Part shown: positions 52,861-64,000 of the stretch, piece by piece
Numbering within the stretch: position 1 is the stretch's first letter
How the letters are laid out: the number at the start of each line of letters is the position of its first letter
Notes under the pieces: generated by a model
The model's input: only the letters and a program-made list of their open reading frames with translations
What the model was told of the DNA's origin: nothing
The model's database searches: none
Assembly (NCBI RefSeq): GCF_905475395.1
Contig: NC_058337.1
Span: 99,194,368-99,258,367, forward strand
Direction: 5' to 3'
DNA from: Chrysoperla carnea
Taxonomy: Eukaryota; Arthropoda; Insecta; Neuroptera; Chrysopidae
Length of the DNA: 64,000 bases
Position numbers and translations under genes: made by a program

Positions 52861-54039
52861 GGTAGTCCGGCTGTTTGAGCAAGTACGATGAATGTTCAAT
52901 TTTTTTTGCGGTAGGTGATTTTCAAAGTCCTTTGATCACAATAAACACAATTTTGGGGCCTCTTGTGGGGCAAAATTTTTAATTATTTCATTTTAAAATT
53001 GTGATTTTTAACATAGTACCTTATGGAAGAACTCATATTAATGTTAACTGTACAAAAATTAATCGGTGATTGAGCTTCAAAAAAGTTTTCATCACGACCA
53101 AAATTTATCACAAATTATGTTTATGCGAAAGAAACTTTACCTTACGACGCTTTACAAAAAGAAAACATAAAAAAAACTTTGGTTTTTTTAGACGCTTTTA
53201 CTATATTTTTAGAGCATATTATTACATTTACGTCCTACAAATTGCCTAGTTGACTAGTCACGTGACGACTGGACTATTTTAATATTAGAGAATGAGAAGT
53301 AAAAGGGCGGAGTTTCAAGTTTTGTAATGTTCCAATGTGATGACGTTACGTATTTTTACTGATTCACTCTGTACTTCATAACTCTTAAAATAAGTATTTT
53401 TCAAAGAGGTGACAACGATAATCTCAACCTTGTCTGTAGTAGGACTTAAAGTGTTGAATAAATCTTATAAAATGTACATTTGAAAAGCATTTTTTACACA
53501 AAAATTTTTACTGATGTTTATTACACGTCAATGTTAAAGAAATCAATTATAAAATTGGAGCTAAAAATGGCGATTAAATTTAACATCCTGTTTAAATTAT
53601 TATTATAATTGTAAACGCACACAATTCATAAAAATTGCTCGTTTAAACAGTCATACATATTATTATTGTAATTTCTATATAATATGTGTGTTTATAAAAG
53701 TGAGCATTCTGGCCAGTGATTTATATTATGAATTTAATGAAAATTACACGATTACTACTCCGCGCTGGTTAAAAAAGCAGCAATGCCATCAAACCCAATC
53801 ATCTTAGTCCAAATAAGTGATCCACCTCGGAATCTAAAAGAATAAGCTGAATTTTTGTACAAACCTTTATTTTGATAGTACAAATGTTGTCACTTGTGGC
53901 CACGCGTGCGCGTCCTATATTTATGGTCAAAGGTCTCGAAAATCAGTTTTTTTGTGAATATTTCGTTTCTTTTGCCTTCCATCGCATTAACAAATATTAT
54001 TAAAGTTATAGAGGATAGAATTGTCTACAAAATTTGCCT

Positions 54040-54542
54040 GAAAGTTTTTTTGTTTGTTGAACCGTTTTAGAAATAGAGGGTGCAGAAGGTGTTGCGCTCA
54101 GCTTAACGTACTTCAGTGCTAGGTCACTATTTATAAATATAAGGTATTAAATAATTATTTAAGTAGTATTTAATGAATAATTATGGAAAAAAACTGCATA
54201 ATAGACCGGGATTCGCGGTTGACTTTGTCTATTATACAGTTTTTTCACTTAATTATTATCGAATATATACTACTTAAATAATTTTTTAATACCATATATT
54301 CTGCCCCCTCTATTTCAAAAACGGTCCAACGCATACAAAAAGCTTTCAAACAAACATTATCTCTAATAAAAATAAATAGTATTTAATGAATAGTTAAGGA
54401 AAAAAACCGCATAATAGACTGGGATTCACGATTGACCCTGTCTATTATGCGGTTTTTTCACTTAATTATCGATTAAATACTATTTAAATAATTATTTAAT
54501 ACCTTATATTTATAAATATTGATCCTGCACTAAGGTACGTAT
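54040..54542. repeat. Cluster of nested palindromes
   Basis: 54143-54297 and 54368-54512 are each palindromes with the same core. In the second, aaaaaaccgcataatagac at 54400-54419 pairs with gtctattatgcggtttttt at 54440-54459. Outer inverted arms lie at 54108-54146 and 54504-54542 (atttataaatataaggtatt). Another pair, 54040-54092 and 54301-54356, shares accgtttt.gaaatagaggg. A further half copy is at 54577-54630. Confidence 0.7.
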
Positions 54543-54855
54543 CTGAAATACTGTTTGTCTGAAAGCTTTTTTTTATAACGTACCTTATGCAGGGTCAATA
54601 AATATAAAGTATTAAATAATTATTTAAGCTTTCGTCTCTAGTCTATTGATTTTTACTTATATCAACTCTTGTCAGTTAGCTTAGGTAACTTCAATAATTT
54701 TTATTCAATTTTGCTTCGATATATATAATAATTTTAACTTGACGTCTGAATCGACGTTTGAATCAAAATTTTCTGTACTAGAATTACCCGATTATTGAAT
54801 ACCATCATAATATAACGTCACAAACTTAATTTTCCATCTCTATTCCTATATTATA

Positions 54856-54907
54856 CAAGCCGCCTCGTTAATTGGCACCATATCATGTCAATTAGTTTGG
54901 CGGTTTG
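54856..54907 (+). repeat. 52-nt imperfect hairpin
   Basis: caagccgcctcgttaattgg pairs imperfectly with ccaattagtttggcggtttg-type sequence over about 22 bp with a short loop. It is A+T-poor for this region. It could be a remnant of inverted ends. Confidence 0.45.
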
Positions 54908-56428
54908 TATTTAAGAGCAGAAAGACAACGACCATTGATGAAGTCATATAAAAATAAGCCAACATAAGCATTATCGTCATAAAAAAGCCAAGTGTGCGTT
55001 AAATCGAAGTCGGAAAACTTTTGATGATTTCAAATTTAAAATTGAAATCAAGTAATTAATGAAATAAGAGGAAAGCAAGCGTGGAAAGCAAAAACAAATT
55101 CCTGCGGATTGAAAAATTTGTATGACCTCAGACTTTTACACGAGAAATCAGTTAAATAGGAAAATTTGCATAGGAATGTCGCTTTATATCAGCGTGACGA
55201 AAAATATTTCTTATCGAGCTAAATTTAGTAGAACGTATCAACAAGAAGTTATGTAAATCATACTCACATTACCGAATTTATATTTTTCACGTACTAATCT
55301 ACACTTATTTTGTCCTAGATTGTCATTACACGTGAATTCTCTTAACTAAGTAATAGTCAATTATAGGTCAACGTCGTGTACTCATTCAATTTGTATACAA
55401 AACCGTGATAGGCACCCACAAAGATTGGATCTACACAAAAACCATTTATAACAATTGATTTTAATTTAATAGCTGGCGCACAGTTGTTATATTATAAAGA
55501 GAGAATTTTTATGCGAAAATGAATTAAGGGATATTCCAAATGGATATTTTCGTTGAAAAACCAATTTTAAATTTATTTGCGATTACAATACTTACTTTAT
55601 ACAAGGAAGGTATAAAAGGTAGGTATGTTATAGTAGGTTAAATCTTATGTCGGGGGGTGGTTTCTATAAATTTTTATTTGATATTATTAATAATATATCA
55701 TCAGTGGGTCTAAATTACTTTTGAAACTATAGAATTTTCGAAACCAGATTCAATTCACGACTGCTGGACTAAACATAAGAAAATTTTTAAACAAACTATT
55801 GTTTATTTAGCTTTTGTAAATAATTATGAAAATTATGATTCAAACAATTAACAATTTAATATGTGGGTAAGATGATTGTCGTTGTACCTACCTTGAAAAG
55901 TTATTGAGATTTTAATATATTTATTCATTAATAACAATTTTTCTATTAATTAATGTATATTTTATAAGGTTGTTAATTTCTTAATACATTGGAAGTGATA
56001 TATTAATAATTAAATGAGTTAAAATAGTTCCAGCAAAAGTAAATGAACTTAATATTTCTCTATATCAAAATATTTCAATATCTTTCTATTTTCTAAGAAT
56101 TATACTTTAATGAAAATTATACCTCTAAATAATATGACAAAAATTCACTTACTTTTTTATATTATTTTCATATTTATTATAAATTAAAATGTTTTCCTTC
56201 AAAAATCATTACATAGCAAATAATAAAAATGAATAGCGGTCGCGAAGAATATCATTATATTTAATTCTGGAATTTTTGGATATATTTAAAAAAATTATTT
56301 TTAATTACAATATCAATTGTTTTTTTATTAAATGTAAAAAATTCCAAATTTAAAATTGCGTAATTTATTTTCGAAATGATTAGTCACTTTACTAAATACT
56401 GAATATATTGATTTTAAAATTAGATGGT

Positions 56429-56494
56429 AACAAGTGAAAACAAACAATTGATTGAGTTAACTGTTGAAATACCATGTATAGACAGTGTTGATTT
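56429..56494 (+). repeat. Repeat family A, copy 9 (first 66 bp only)
   Basis: aacaagtgaaaacaaacaat to gacagtgttgat, then unrelated sequence. This is the start motif without the rest of the element. Confidence 0.75.
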
Positions 56495-57145
56495 TATTGC
56501 ACTTAAAAAATTAAACAAATTTTTCCCCTGAATCACCATGTAATTAACACACTTTTAGCAGCATGACTCAATTAAAATCGCAACAACAAGCAAATTTTCG
56601 AGATTTACGAAGAAAAATAAAACATTATACAAACAATGCATTTTGTGCATAATTTAATGGTGATTAATCCGTATTTAATTTTTTACGAATGTGTACACAA
56701 TTCATTAACAGCATTAATGAATTTATACAAAAGTAATAATAAATATAACATAATAATAATTAATAATTGAGTAATATTTACATTTTACGGTCAAGTGAGT
56801 TTTATGTAAAGTTCAAGGGATAAATAAATTTTACATAATTTCAACTAATAAATTGCATATCTATTATATTCTTAATATATATGAAAATCGTAAACAAGTG
56901 TGTGTGTCTATTAATTATTTAATACCTGTAAAGTATGCATTTTAAATTAAATATTTGTATAATTCTTTTATTAATTAATGATAGCAAGGTTATGACACAA
57001 ATCTTTAATTTCAACTTGTCGGCTCACACAATTTTTCAATTGAAACTGGGTAAGTATCATCTAAATATTAAAAAAAAAATCACCAAATTAATTTTTGAAG
57101 ATTGGCATACTTTTTGAAATATCGAACATTCAACTTTGGTATTGA

Positions 57146-57400
57146 TATACAAGGTGTTCTGTTATTGACTGCAGATCGTTGGCCTACAGAATAAGCTCAT
57201 AAAGACGAAGGAAAAAGTTATTTTAGAACTGTGATTGGATATACTTACTATTTACTTTTTATTAATTTTTTTTTTTTTTTGTTAATTATCTCGCAAACTA
57301 GGCCTCAGATCCAAAATTGGTAAATAACTTTTTCCTTCGTTTTTATGAGCTTATTCTGTAAGCCAACGATCTGCAGTCAATAACAGAACGCCTTGTATAC
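57146..57400. mobile_element. Foldback MITE with about 77-bp near-perfect inverted repeats
   Basis: Arms 57146..57225 and 57322..57400 share tatacaagg.gttctgttat, tgactgcagatcgttggc and gaaggaaaaagttattt, around a loop of about 95 bp. The ends lie at tatac on both sides. Non-coding. Confidence 0.85.
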
Positions 57401-57469
57401 AACTCGTCTTGTGTGTAAGTTAGGAATTGAATCATTCGTATAGCGTTCTTCTCTTATAAACGACTTCCC

Positions 57470-57895
57470 AGTATTAGATAGGAAAATAACTTTCTGTAAA
57501 ACTTTCTAACCCGCCATTAAATGTTCTTTGGATCATTCTAATCAAAAGGTCTCGTGGCCACAAAACTTTTAACGAGTAGTTTTCGAGCTGCGGGCAAACA
57601 AAGCTACACATATATTATATTTATAGTAACTATATGACTAGGAAAATGGCTTTCTGTGAAACTTTTTCAAACCGCACCCAAAACGTTCTTCGGATTGTTC
57701 TGATCAAAAGTTCTCACGGCCAAATAATTTTTTAACGAGTAGCTTTCGAGCTATGGGCTAAATAACTAATGTGTAGCTATGATCGCCCGTAGCTCAAAAG
57801 CTACTCGTTTAAACTTTTTGTGGCCGTGAGGGCTTTTGATCAGAATAATACAAAGAAAATTTTAAGGTGGGTTAGAAAAAGTTCTACAGTAAGTT
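57470..57895. repeat. Direct plus inverted repeat cluster
   Basis: 57470-57610 and 57636-57760 are direct copies (aacgagtag.tttcgagct). 57786-57895 is the inverted form (agctcaaaagctactcgttt, then ggccgtgag and ttttgatcagaat). A partly duplicated, partly folded non-coding element. Confidence 0.65.
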
Positions 57896-57899
57896 CTAC

Positions 57900-58195
57900 A
57901 TGTAATTGGTATAGTAAATATCAAATAAAAATTATTGAACAATAACAATTAATTAAACTTGTTACATTAGAAACTGTGAAAATAAGAGACGAATATTAAT
58001 TTTAAATGTAAATTAATTTAATAACCTATTTAAATTTTTTAGAAAATAGTGTTAAATTTTCAATGTAAACCATTTATATAAGCCATAGACTTAATAATAA
58101 TAAATTCATCGATAACATTATATAAATGAAGAAGTGTGTCATATGACCATGGAAATTCCTGAAATAAAACTCATCCCGGTACGAATAGTGTACCT
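57900..58195 (+). repeat. Repeat family B, copy 5 (diverged)
   Basis: Keeps attgaacaataacaatta-type and ttaaatgtaaattaattta, gttaaattttcaatgtaa and gaccatggaaattcc in family order. It lacks the attcgttgtgtgcg start. Confidence 0.5.
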
Positions 58196-58502
58196 GTACC
58201 AATTTTCGATTACAATTTGCAGCCTCCACGTGTGTGAATACTTCACAACATTTGAAACAACCAAAAGTATTTAAAACATACTAATTTTCAAAGTTGCAAA
58301 CATAGGAAATTGAAATTGGATCACGTTTTACATGTAAAAAATTTTAAAAGAATTTTCTACTCAAATTTTTTGCCAACCTAAAATCAATTTTTTTTAATCA
58401 CTTTTATGAAAATTATATATAGATAACAGTCAAAATATTTTAATTATATAAAACTTGACTTTGAAGAAATGCATTTTTAAATTATCACAGAAATAAATTA
58501 TT

Positions 58503-59038
58503 AACAAGTGAAAACAAACAATTGACTGAGTTAATTTTTGAAATACCATGTTTAGACAATGTTGATTACTCTGTCACATTACACATACATACATGTAACA
58601 CACATATAACTGATATATTCATATAATCCATACTAAACAATTTGCGCTCTCACGGGTAAACAGTGATGTTTACGAAAAAATGGTTCAAACAAAAGTTGTT
58701 TATTTTTTTATAAGGAACATTTTGTACAAGAACTTCTGTTCTATCTATAATGGTTTACAAGATGGGTCCTACGGACTCAAGACCCAATTGATCTATGTTG
58801 CTCATTTACAAACTCGACCTCACTTTTTACGTCCTCAGCACGCTATAAAAATTTAAGCTTGATATCTCTTTTCGTTTTTGAGTAATCGTGATGACAGACG
58901 AACAACCGGAAATGGACTAATTAGGTGATTTTATGAACACCTATACCTAAATTTTGTTCAAAGCATCAATATTTCTAAGCGTTACAAACTTGGGACTAAA
59001 CTTAGTATACCTTGATATATTTCATATACATGGTATAA
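58503..59038 (+). repeat. Repeat family A, copy 10 (full length)
   Basis: From aacaagtgaaaacaaacaat to tttcatatacatggtat, with every block in order. One of the best copies for deriving a consensus. Confidence 0.88.
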
Positions 59039-59970
59039 TAATTATATCAACTAAACACATTTTTTATTTTTTTATCACAGCAATTAATTCGTGTAAAATA
59101 TTTTCAAACACTTAATAATATGCATACATATCATAATTTACGTTACACAATTGTTCGGCGATGAAAGGAATGATAAATAGCCTGATAAAAATTTTTGAAT
59201 AATTTTTATATGACCTTGGTTTAAAAATAAAAATCCATTAGTCCTTAGCTAGTAAAACAACACTGAAAAAGCGTGTTGTATGACAGTGCTGCGCTTTTTC
59301 AGTTTTGATTCCTTCAAAATTTAAGTAGCACCCCCACTTTAAAATTGATGAATATTTACAATTTTCTCATTCTAATAGGAAGAGAATTCTGCAGCAAAAT
59401 TATTTTTTTCATAAGAATCTAAAAAACTGGATGAAACCTTAATTTTTGGAGTTTTTTAATACAATAAAAACTTGTCCCAAATAATTATTTTTTATTTAAA
59501 TTTTTAATTTAAAACTAAAAAAAGTATGTATATTAATAAAAATGATGGAAGCGATGGGTAAATCAGGTCATACTTACCATAAAAATGGATTTTTGGTAAA
59601 ATTTCAGTTCAATCGGGACATACTGAAATTTAGTATAATTTTGATTACAAAAAACGAATAGGTGAAATTAAATAAAAGCTTGTATAATTAAACAATTTTT
59701 TATTTGTATCAAATGAAAAATACAGGAATATTTTGTGTTATGTGTTAATAGAAACATAAATAGTTCCGCATTTGAATTTTGTAAATATAATTAAAACATG
59801 CTTATTTTTTAAAATTATTAATTGTTATTATTATATGTTAATTTTTGTTAACATAAACAAACTGAAACATTGTCATTTAATTTAAATAAATAAATTACAA
59901 TTTCCCTCAAAATATTATTACATATAACAAAATTATATTTAATAATTTGTTGTAAAATTAATTATTTATT

Positions 59971-60184
59971 AAGTATTTGAATATAAATTAGGAAAATCAA
60001 GGCTTTATTTGAAATATAATTTATGAAAATTATTTTGAGTAAAAATTTAAAAAATAATATTATTTAAATTGATGATAAGTATTTGCATATATAAATTAGG
60101 AAAATCAAGGCTTTATTTAAAATATAATTTATGAAAATTATTTTGAAAAAAAATTAAAAAACAATATTATTTAAATTGATCGTA
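59971..60184 (+). repeat. Two-copy tandem repeat, about 106-bp unit
   Basis: Units start at aagtatttg near 59971 and 60077 and share ataaattaggaaaatcaagg and ctttattt.aaatataattt closely. Recent local duplication. Confidence 0.75.
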
Positions 60185-60554
60185 TTTTGAAAAATCGCAT
60201 GTGTAATGAACAATAGCAAAATTACTTAATTGTGTTTAATTATTACAATAACACGCGTTTATATTAGCATAATTTACATTTTTGCGTAGTTTTTAAATTA
60301 TGTTAAAAGAGGCTGCAATCTGGAAGAAAAATATTATATATCCACCAGAATTTCTAACCAAACTGAAATCGAAAACAAAATCCAGTTAAACCATTTTTTT
60401 TAAACCGAAATCTACTATTTTTCATAAACCAATTTTCAGCAGACTTTTGTCAGATTATCAATATTAAATTAAATAACAATTTGAAGCGAAAGCTATCGTT
60501 GTGTTACAGCGTTGTTTCAACCATCCATTAAATACAGGATGTTAATAAACAAAG

Positions 60555-60960
60555 TTATAATAATTGCTCGAAGTGCCCACCATTCAGACGCATACAAGGA
60601 TTGATACGACGAATAAAATTATAACAAATTTTCTGCATAATTTCTTCGTCACCTCTTAAAGTATTTGTAGCGTCTTCGATTCGTTTCCATAATTGCACCA
60701 CATATTCTAGTGGTCTCCAGTAAACCACCGATTTAAGATGTCTCCATAAAAAATAATCCAATGGATTCACATCAGGAGAACGTTCCAAAACCCCCAAGTA
60801 ATAAAATTAAACATTTCCATTGATATTTAGTGTCATGTCTCCCTCATCACTTTTGTTCACAAAGTTTGTAGACTCTCTCACGAGTGAAATGCAAAAAACC
60901 ACTTCTCGATCTGTCTTCCTGCATCCAAAATCGACAGTTAACAGTTTATTTCTTTGTCTA
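60555..60960 (-). pseudogene. Mariner/Tc1-like transposase, C-terminal part, broken
   Basis: On the minus strand, ERSPDVNPLDYFLWRHLKS followed by RRINPCMRLNGGHFEQLL matches the C-terminus of DDE transposases of the mariner/Tc1 superfamily (PDxxPLDxFLW around the last catalytic region). About 100 bp upstream, WMQEDRSRSGFLHFTRE is a decayed form of the FQQDGAPxH motif, followed by a TGA. The N-terminal DNA-binding part is missing and the middle is deleted. After the stop, tacaggatgttaataaacaa (60533-60552) may be the element's terminal repeat. A dead copy. Confidence 0.75.
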
Positions 60961-61476
60961 TTTTCAAATAAAACTTGTATGCTTAGCTTAGTTTAAGAGC
61001 AATTTATTAATATTTACGGAAAATTTTCTAATATAGTCTGTATTTAATATCAACTTAATTAAAATAAAATAAGTAAGATACGATTCTGTTGCGTGTCTGA
61101 CATCTAATTAACTAAAACTAATAATTTTAGAAAAATATTTTTCTAAAATAACAAAAACACATCACAAAAGATTTTTATAAATTATGTGTTCGACTAATGT
61201 TGATCTGGATTACCTTGTTATGTTAAATCCAAATCTAAACAAGAAAATATTTCACCCAAGGTCGAATTAAAAGTAAATAAGTAAAAAAAAATATAAATCA
61301 AATCATCGTACACTTTTCCCCCGTTAATTAAGTATTATTTAACCAGTTTTATAATTGAAATCGAAGTTGCCTTGCATACTCAAAACTATATGTAATCGAT
61401 TAAGATTTCCGATTTGTTTGGTTTTTTTATAGCCTATATGTGGAAATACCTGCGTAGTGGTTTTCAACCAAATAGG

Positions 61477-61912
61477 GAATATTCATGAAATTTAAATTTG
61501 GTTCAAATATTTTTTTTCCGTAACTTTATTGGCTGGACATTTCAACTAAACCATTATTTTAGTAATTAATTTCTTTTTAATTACTTAAAATTAATTAATA
61601 AAAGTACAAGTTCAGTGAGGGCATTTAAAAATTTCTAAAACGGAAATTCAAATTTTTAAACGGACGTGACATCATAGTACTGGCTTGTCAAATTTGTTGA
61701 CATACTGATATTAAGTACTTACGTTTTGTATGGTATCACATTGAGTTATATTATTCTAAGGCTTTTTATTAGAAAACTTAATGATAACGAATGTAAATTC
61801 TATGTTGTAAATTCCTTTTTTTTTAAGTGAAAATTATACATTCAACTGTCACCAATTGACAGATCACGTACTTATACGTCATTAACAGAGAACGCCAAAA
61901 AACTGCGTTTAT
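61477..61912 (+). mobile_element. Truncated second copy of the 563-bp MITE
   Basis: Begins tagggaatattcatgaaatt, as at 28005, and follows that copy to acgccaaaaaactgcgttta. It then ends abruptly at the LINE-tail repeat at 61913. The right terminal repeat is lost. Confidence 0.8.
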
Positions 61913-62160
61913 TTTACCATTTTTCTTTTCGAAATGAATTGAGCCATGTTAATTTGACCATTCATTTCCATAGTAATTATTTATATGTTAAAATTGTATG
62001 TCATGCTTTGTCCAAACTGAATCGATTTCGAAGATCATCGCCAATTTTTTAGTGTTTTTGGGTACGGAAACCTAAGCTTGCACTTGAAACATAGCTAAGA
62101 ACACTCTCCGTTTAATTACCTTTCAAATGAGACCAAAAAAAAAAATTAAAATCTTAAAAA
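61913..62160 (+). repeat. LINE 3'-tail-like repeat, copy of 46205-46440
   Basis: ttttaccatttttcttttcg and aaatgaattgagccatgtta match 46208 onward. The match continues through aaacatagctaagaacactc and cctttcaaatgagacc, then breaks. Confidence 0.6.
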
Positions 62161-63070
62161 AAATAAATTAACTCTTAATATTCAATAATTAGTTATTTCG
62201 CCTCGGTGATAACCAATCCAAACTGTTTTCAATCATATCACAACCGAAAAAAAAATTAAATTTTTCGAGGATTTATTGAATAAATAATCCGTCATTTTTT
62301 GTCAGATTACGATAAATGAATTTTTAAATATAATGTATACAAATCAAATCAATCATGACAGTATATCAAATAGAAATCTAAAGTTGACACTCTGTATATA
62401 TAATAAGATAAACTCAATTAATAGACAATGATTTTAAAAACATCGTTATAAAATTCTTCAAATTAATCGTCATTTAAAAAATAATTGAATACAACAAAAA
62501 CGATTTCTCAGGTGTTTAATAATATATCTGCATTTTAAATTTAATCATCAATATTATTTTGCAGATATTATTCAGATTATTATTAATTATTTTATTTTTT
62601 AATAGAAAATATTTTTATTACAATTGTTTGAATTTTGATTCTCAAATATGATAAAAATTATTTTAAATATTATTGTTTTTTAAATTTATTGCAATGTGAA
62701 AATTATTTTTATTTAACTTTTATGTATATGATTGATAATTTCACTTATTTTCAATCCTTCATCTGATTAAAAAAATGGAATTATACACGCAGCCACCCCC
62801 TCCCCCGCATTTACATTACATTTTTTTATGTCCTTCGAAAATTTTTGGATCATTTTTTCATGTGCATGCCCATTTTCCACCTTAGAAATTCAGATTCAGG
62901 AGGCAAATATACATAGAAAAAACCGAGATTCATCAAGCGGCCTCAATAGCCTTGTTTTGTATCGAAGAGATAAACAGACACTATGATGCAAGTTTTTCCG
63001 GAAATAAGTTTCTGTAAATTAACATTAGCTCTTATGAAATAAAATTCCGGGTTTTCATATAATAAATAAA

Positions 63071-63617
63071 AACAAGTGAAAAAACAAACAATCCACTGAG
63101 TTAATTGTTGAAATACCATGTAAAGGCAGTGTTGATTACTCTGTCACATTACACAAACATACATGTCATACATATATAACTGATTTTCCCATATAATACA
63201 TACGCTCTCACGGGTAAACAGTGATGTTAACAAAAAAATGTTTCAAACAAAAGTTGTTTATTTTTTTATAAGGAATATTTTTTACACTTAAACTTTTGTT
63301 CTATCTCTGACGGTTTACAAAATGGATCCTACTTACGGACCCAAGTCCCAATTGACCTATGTTGCTCATTTACGAACTTGACCTCACTTTTTACGTTCTA
63401 AGCACGCTATAAACATTTCACCATGATATCTCTTTTCGTTTTTGAGTAATCGTGATGACAGACGACAGACAGACAGACAGACAACCGGAAATGGACTAAT
63501 TAGGTGATTTTATGAACACCTATACCAAAATTTTGTTCAAAGTATCAATATTTCTAAGCGTTACAAACTTATGGCTAAACTTAGTATACCTTAATATATT
63601 TCATATACATGGTATAA
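63071..63617 (+). repeat. Repeat family A, copy 11 (full length)
   Basis: From aacaagtgaaaaaacaaaca to tttcatatacatggtat. Carries cagacgacagacagacagac then agacaaccggaaatggac. All blocks present. Confidence 0.88.
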
Positions 63618-64000
63618 AAAGATTTTTTTAAACAATTTTAATGTTTAAAATTATGGCTTTCCTTTAAGAACTAATGTTAATTTATGGTAACTTATTGTTT
63701 GAACTTAGTGTATTTCTTTCTGTAGCGCTCCAACAATCTTAAAGTCTCTATTTGAAAAAACTTTAGCGAACTATCTTTGAATGATTACATGCTAACTAAT
63801 TTTTAAACTTGATTGATTTTTAAAAAAATATCTAGTAATTTGATGTGAAAATACTTTGCATTAATGTACATTAATTACATATAATTCAATATTATTTTTA
63901 TGATGTATACTCTGCGTCACAAAGTTTGCACAAGTTGATTATCTATTTTTATTAATATAATTCAGTAAAAATTTTAAGATTTCTAAGGTTTAAATTTTAT

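Larger units (their letters stand above)
32840..64000 (+). other. Presumed first intron of the ELOVL6-like gene (open-ended)
   Basis: Everything after the donor at 32840 appears non-coding for the host. It holds transposable elements, palindromes and A+T-rich filler, listed separately. Element-free gaps where I see nothing notable are 32.85-33.94, 34.53-35.80, 37.81-38.52, 40.46-41.13, 43.73-44.46, 46.56-47.28, 47.76-49.92, 50.49-51.80, 52.86-54.03, 54.91-56.42, 59.04-59.97, 60.96-61.47 and 62.16-63.07 kb. The intron reading is inferred from the perfect donor and the lack of an elongase exon 2. Confidence 0.5.

Noticed and set aside
55541-55640. Short frame MDIFVEKPILNLF followed by a donor-like gtataa
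   Set aside because: About 24 codons only, with no homologue recognised and no matching downstream exon.
1-64000. CRISPR array, bacterial operon or endogenous virus
   Set aside because: No regularly spaced identical short repeats, no ribosome-binding-site-led gene runs and no viral core proteins. The repeats are dispersed and eukaryotic in type.

Overview
The window is eukaryotic nuclear DNA, almost certainly from an insect. It is strongly A+T rich (roughly three quarters by eye). It has short introns with GT..AG boundaries, tRNA-derived SINEs, decayed non-LTR retrotransposons, Helitron-like elements and many foldback or MITE elements. The species cannot be fixed from sequence alone. A FADD-type gene and several insect-typical repeat tails argue for an insect that kept the IMD/FADD branch, so probably not an aphid. 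There is no bacterial-style operon, CRISPR array, rRNA or intact virus.

Four host genes can be assembled. (1) A UBL4A/Get5-like ubiquitin-like protein lies on the minus strand in two exons (13620..14077). (2) The cap-binding translation factor eIF4E lies on the plus strand in five exons (14682..19880). It is head-to-head with UBL4A across about 600 bp, which probably serves as a shared divergent promoter region. (3) A FADD adaptor with a death-effector domain and a death domain lies on the minus strand in three exons (28952..30191). (4) The first coding exon of an ELOVL6/Baldspot-type very-long-chain fatty acid elongase lies on the plus strand (32514..32839). Its catalytic exons were not found in the remaining 31 kb, so the second half of the window is probably one very long first intron.

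Layout: 1-13.5 kb is intergenic and holds decayed LINE pieces, a SINE, four copies of repeat family A, one copy of repeat family B and a large foldback. 13.6-19.9 kb is the UBL4A/eIF4E pair. 20-28.9 kb is mostly featureless A+T-rich sequence with one complete 563-bp MITE. 28.9-30.2 kb is FADD with a small MITE inside intron 2. 32.5-64 kb is the ELOVL6 first exon and its presumed intron. That stretch is packed with two Helitron-like elements, a 300-bp MITE, a SINE, seven copies of family A, three of family B, several near-perfect palindromes, LINE 3' tails and a dead mariner-like transposase.

The four genes have unrelated housekeeping or immune roles (tail-anchored protein delivery, translation initiation, death-domain signalling, lipid elongation) and share no pathway. 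I found no convincing undescribed biological system. The most unusual signal is the density of long inverted repeats, including a short perfect snapback inserted with a 12-bp target duplication into a repeat whose empty site survives in sister copies.
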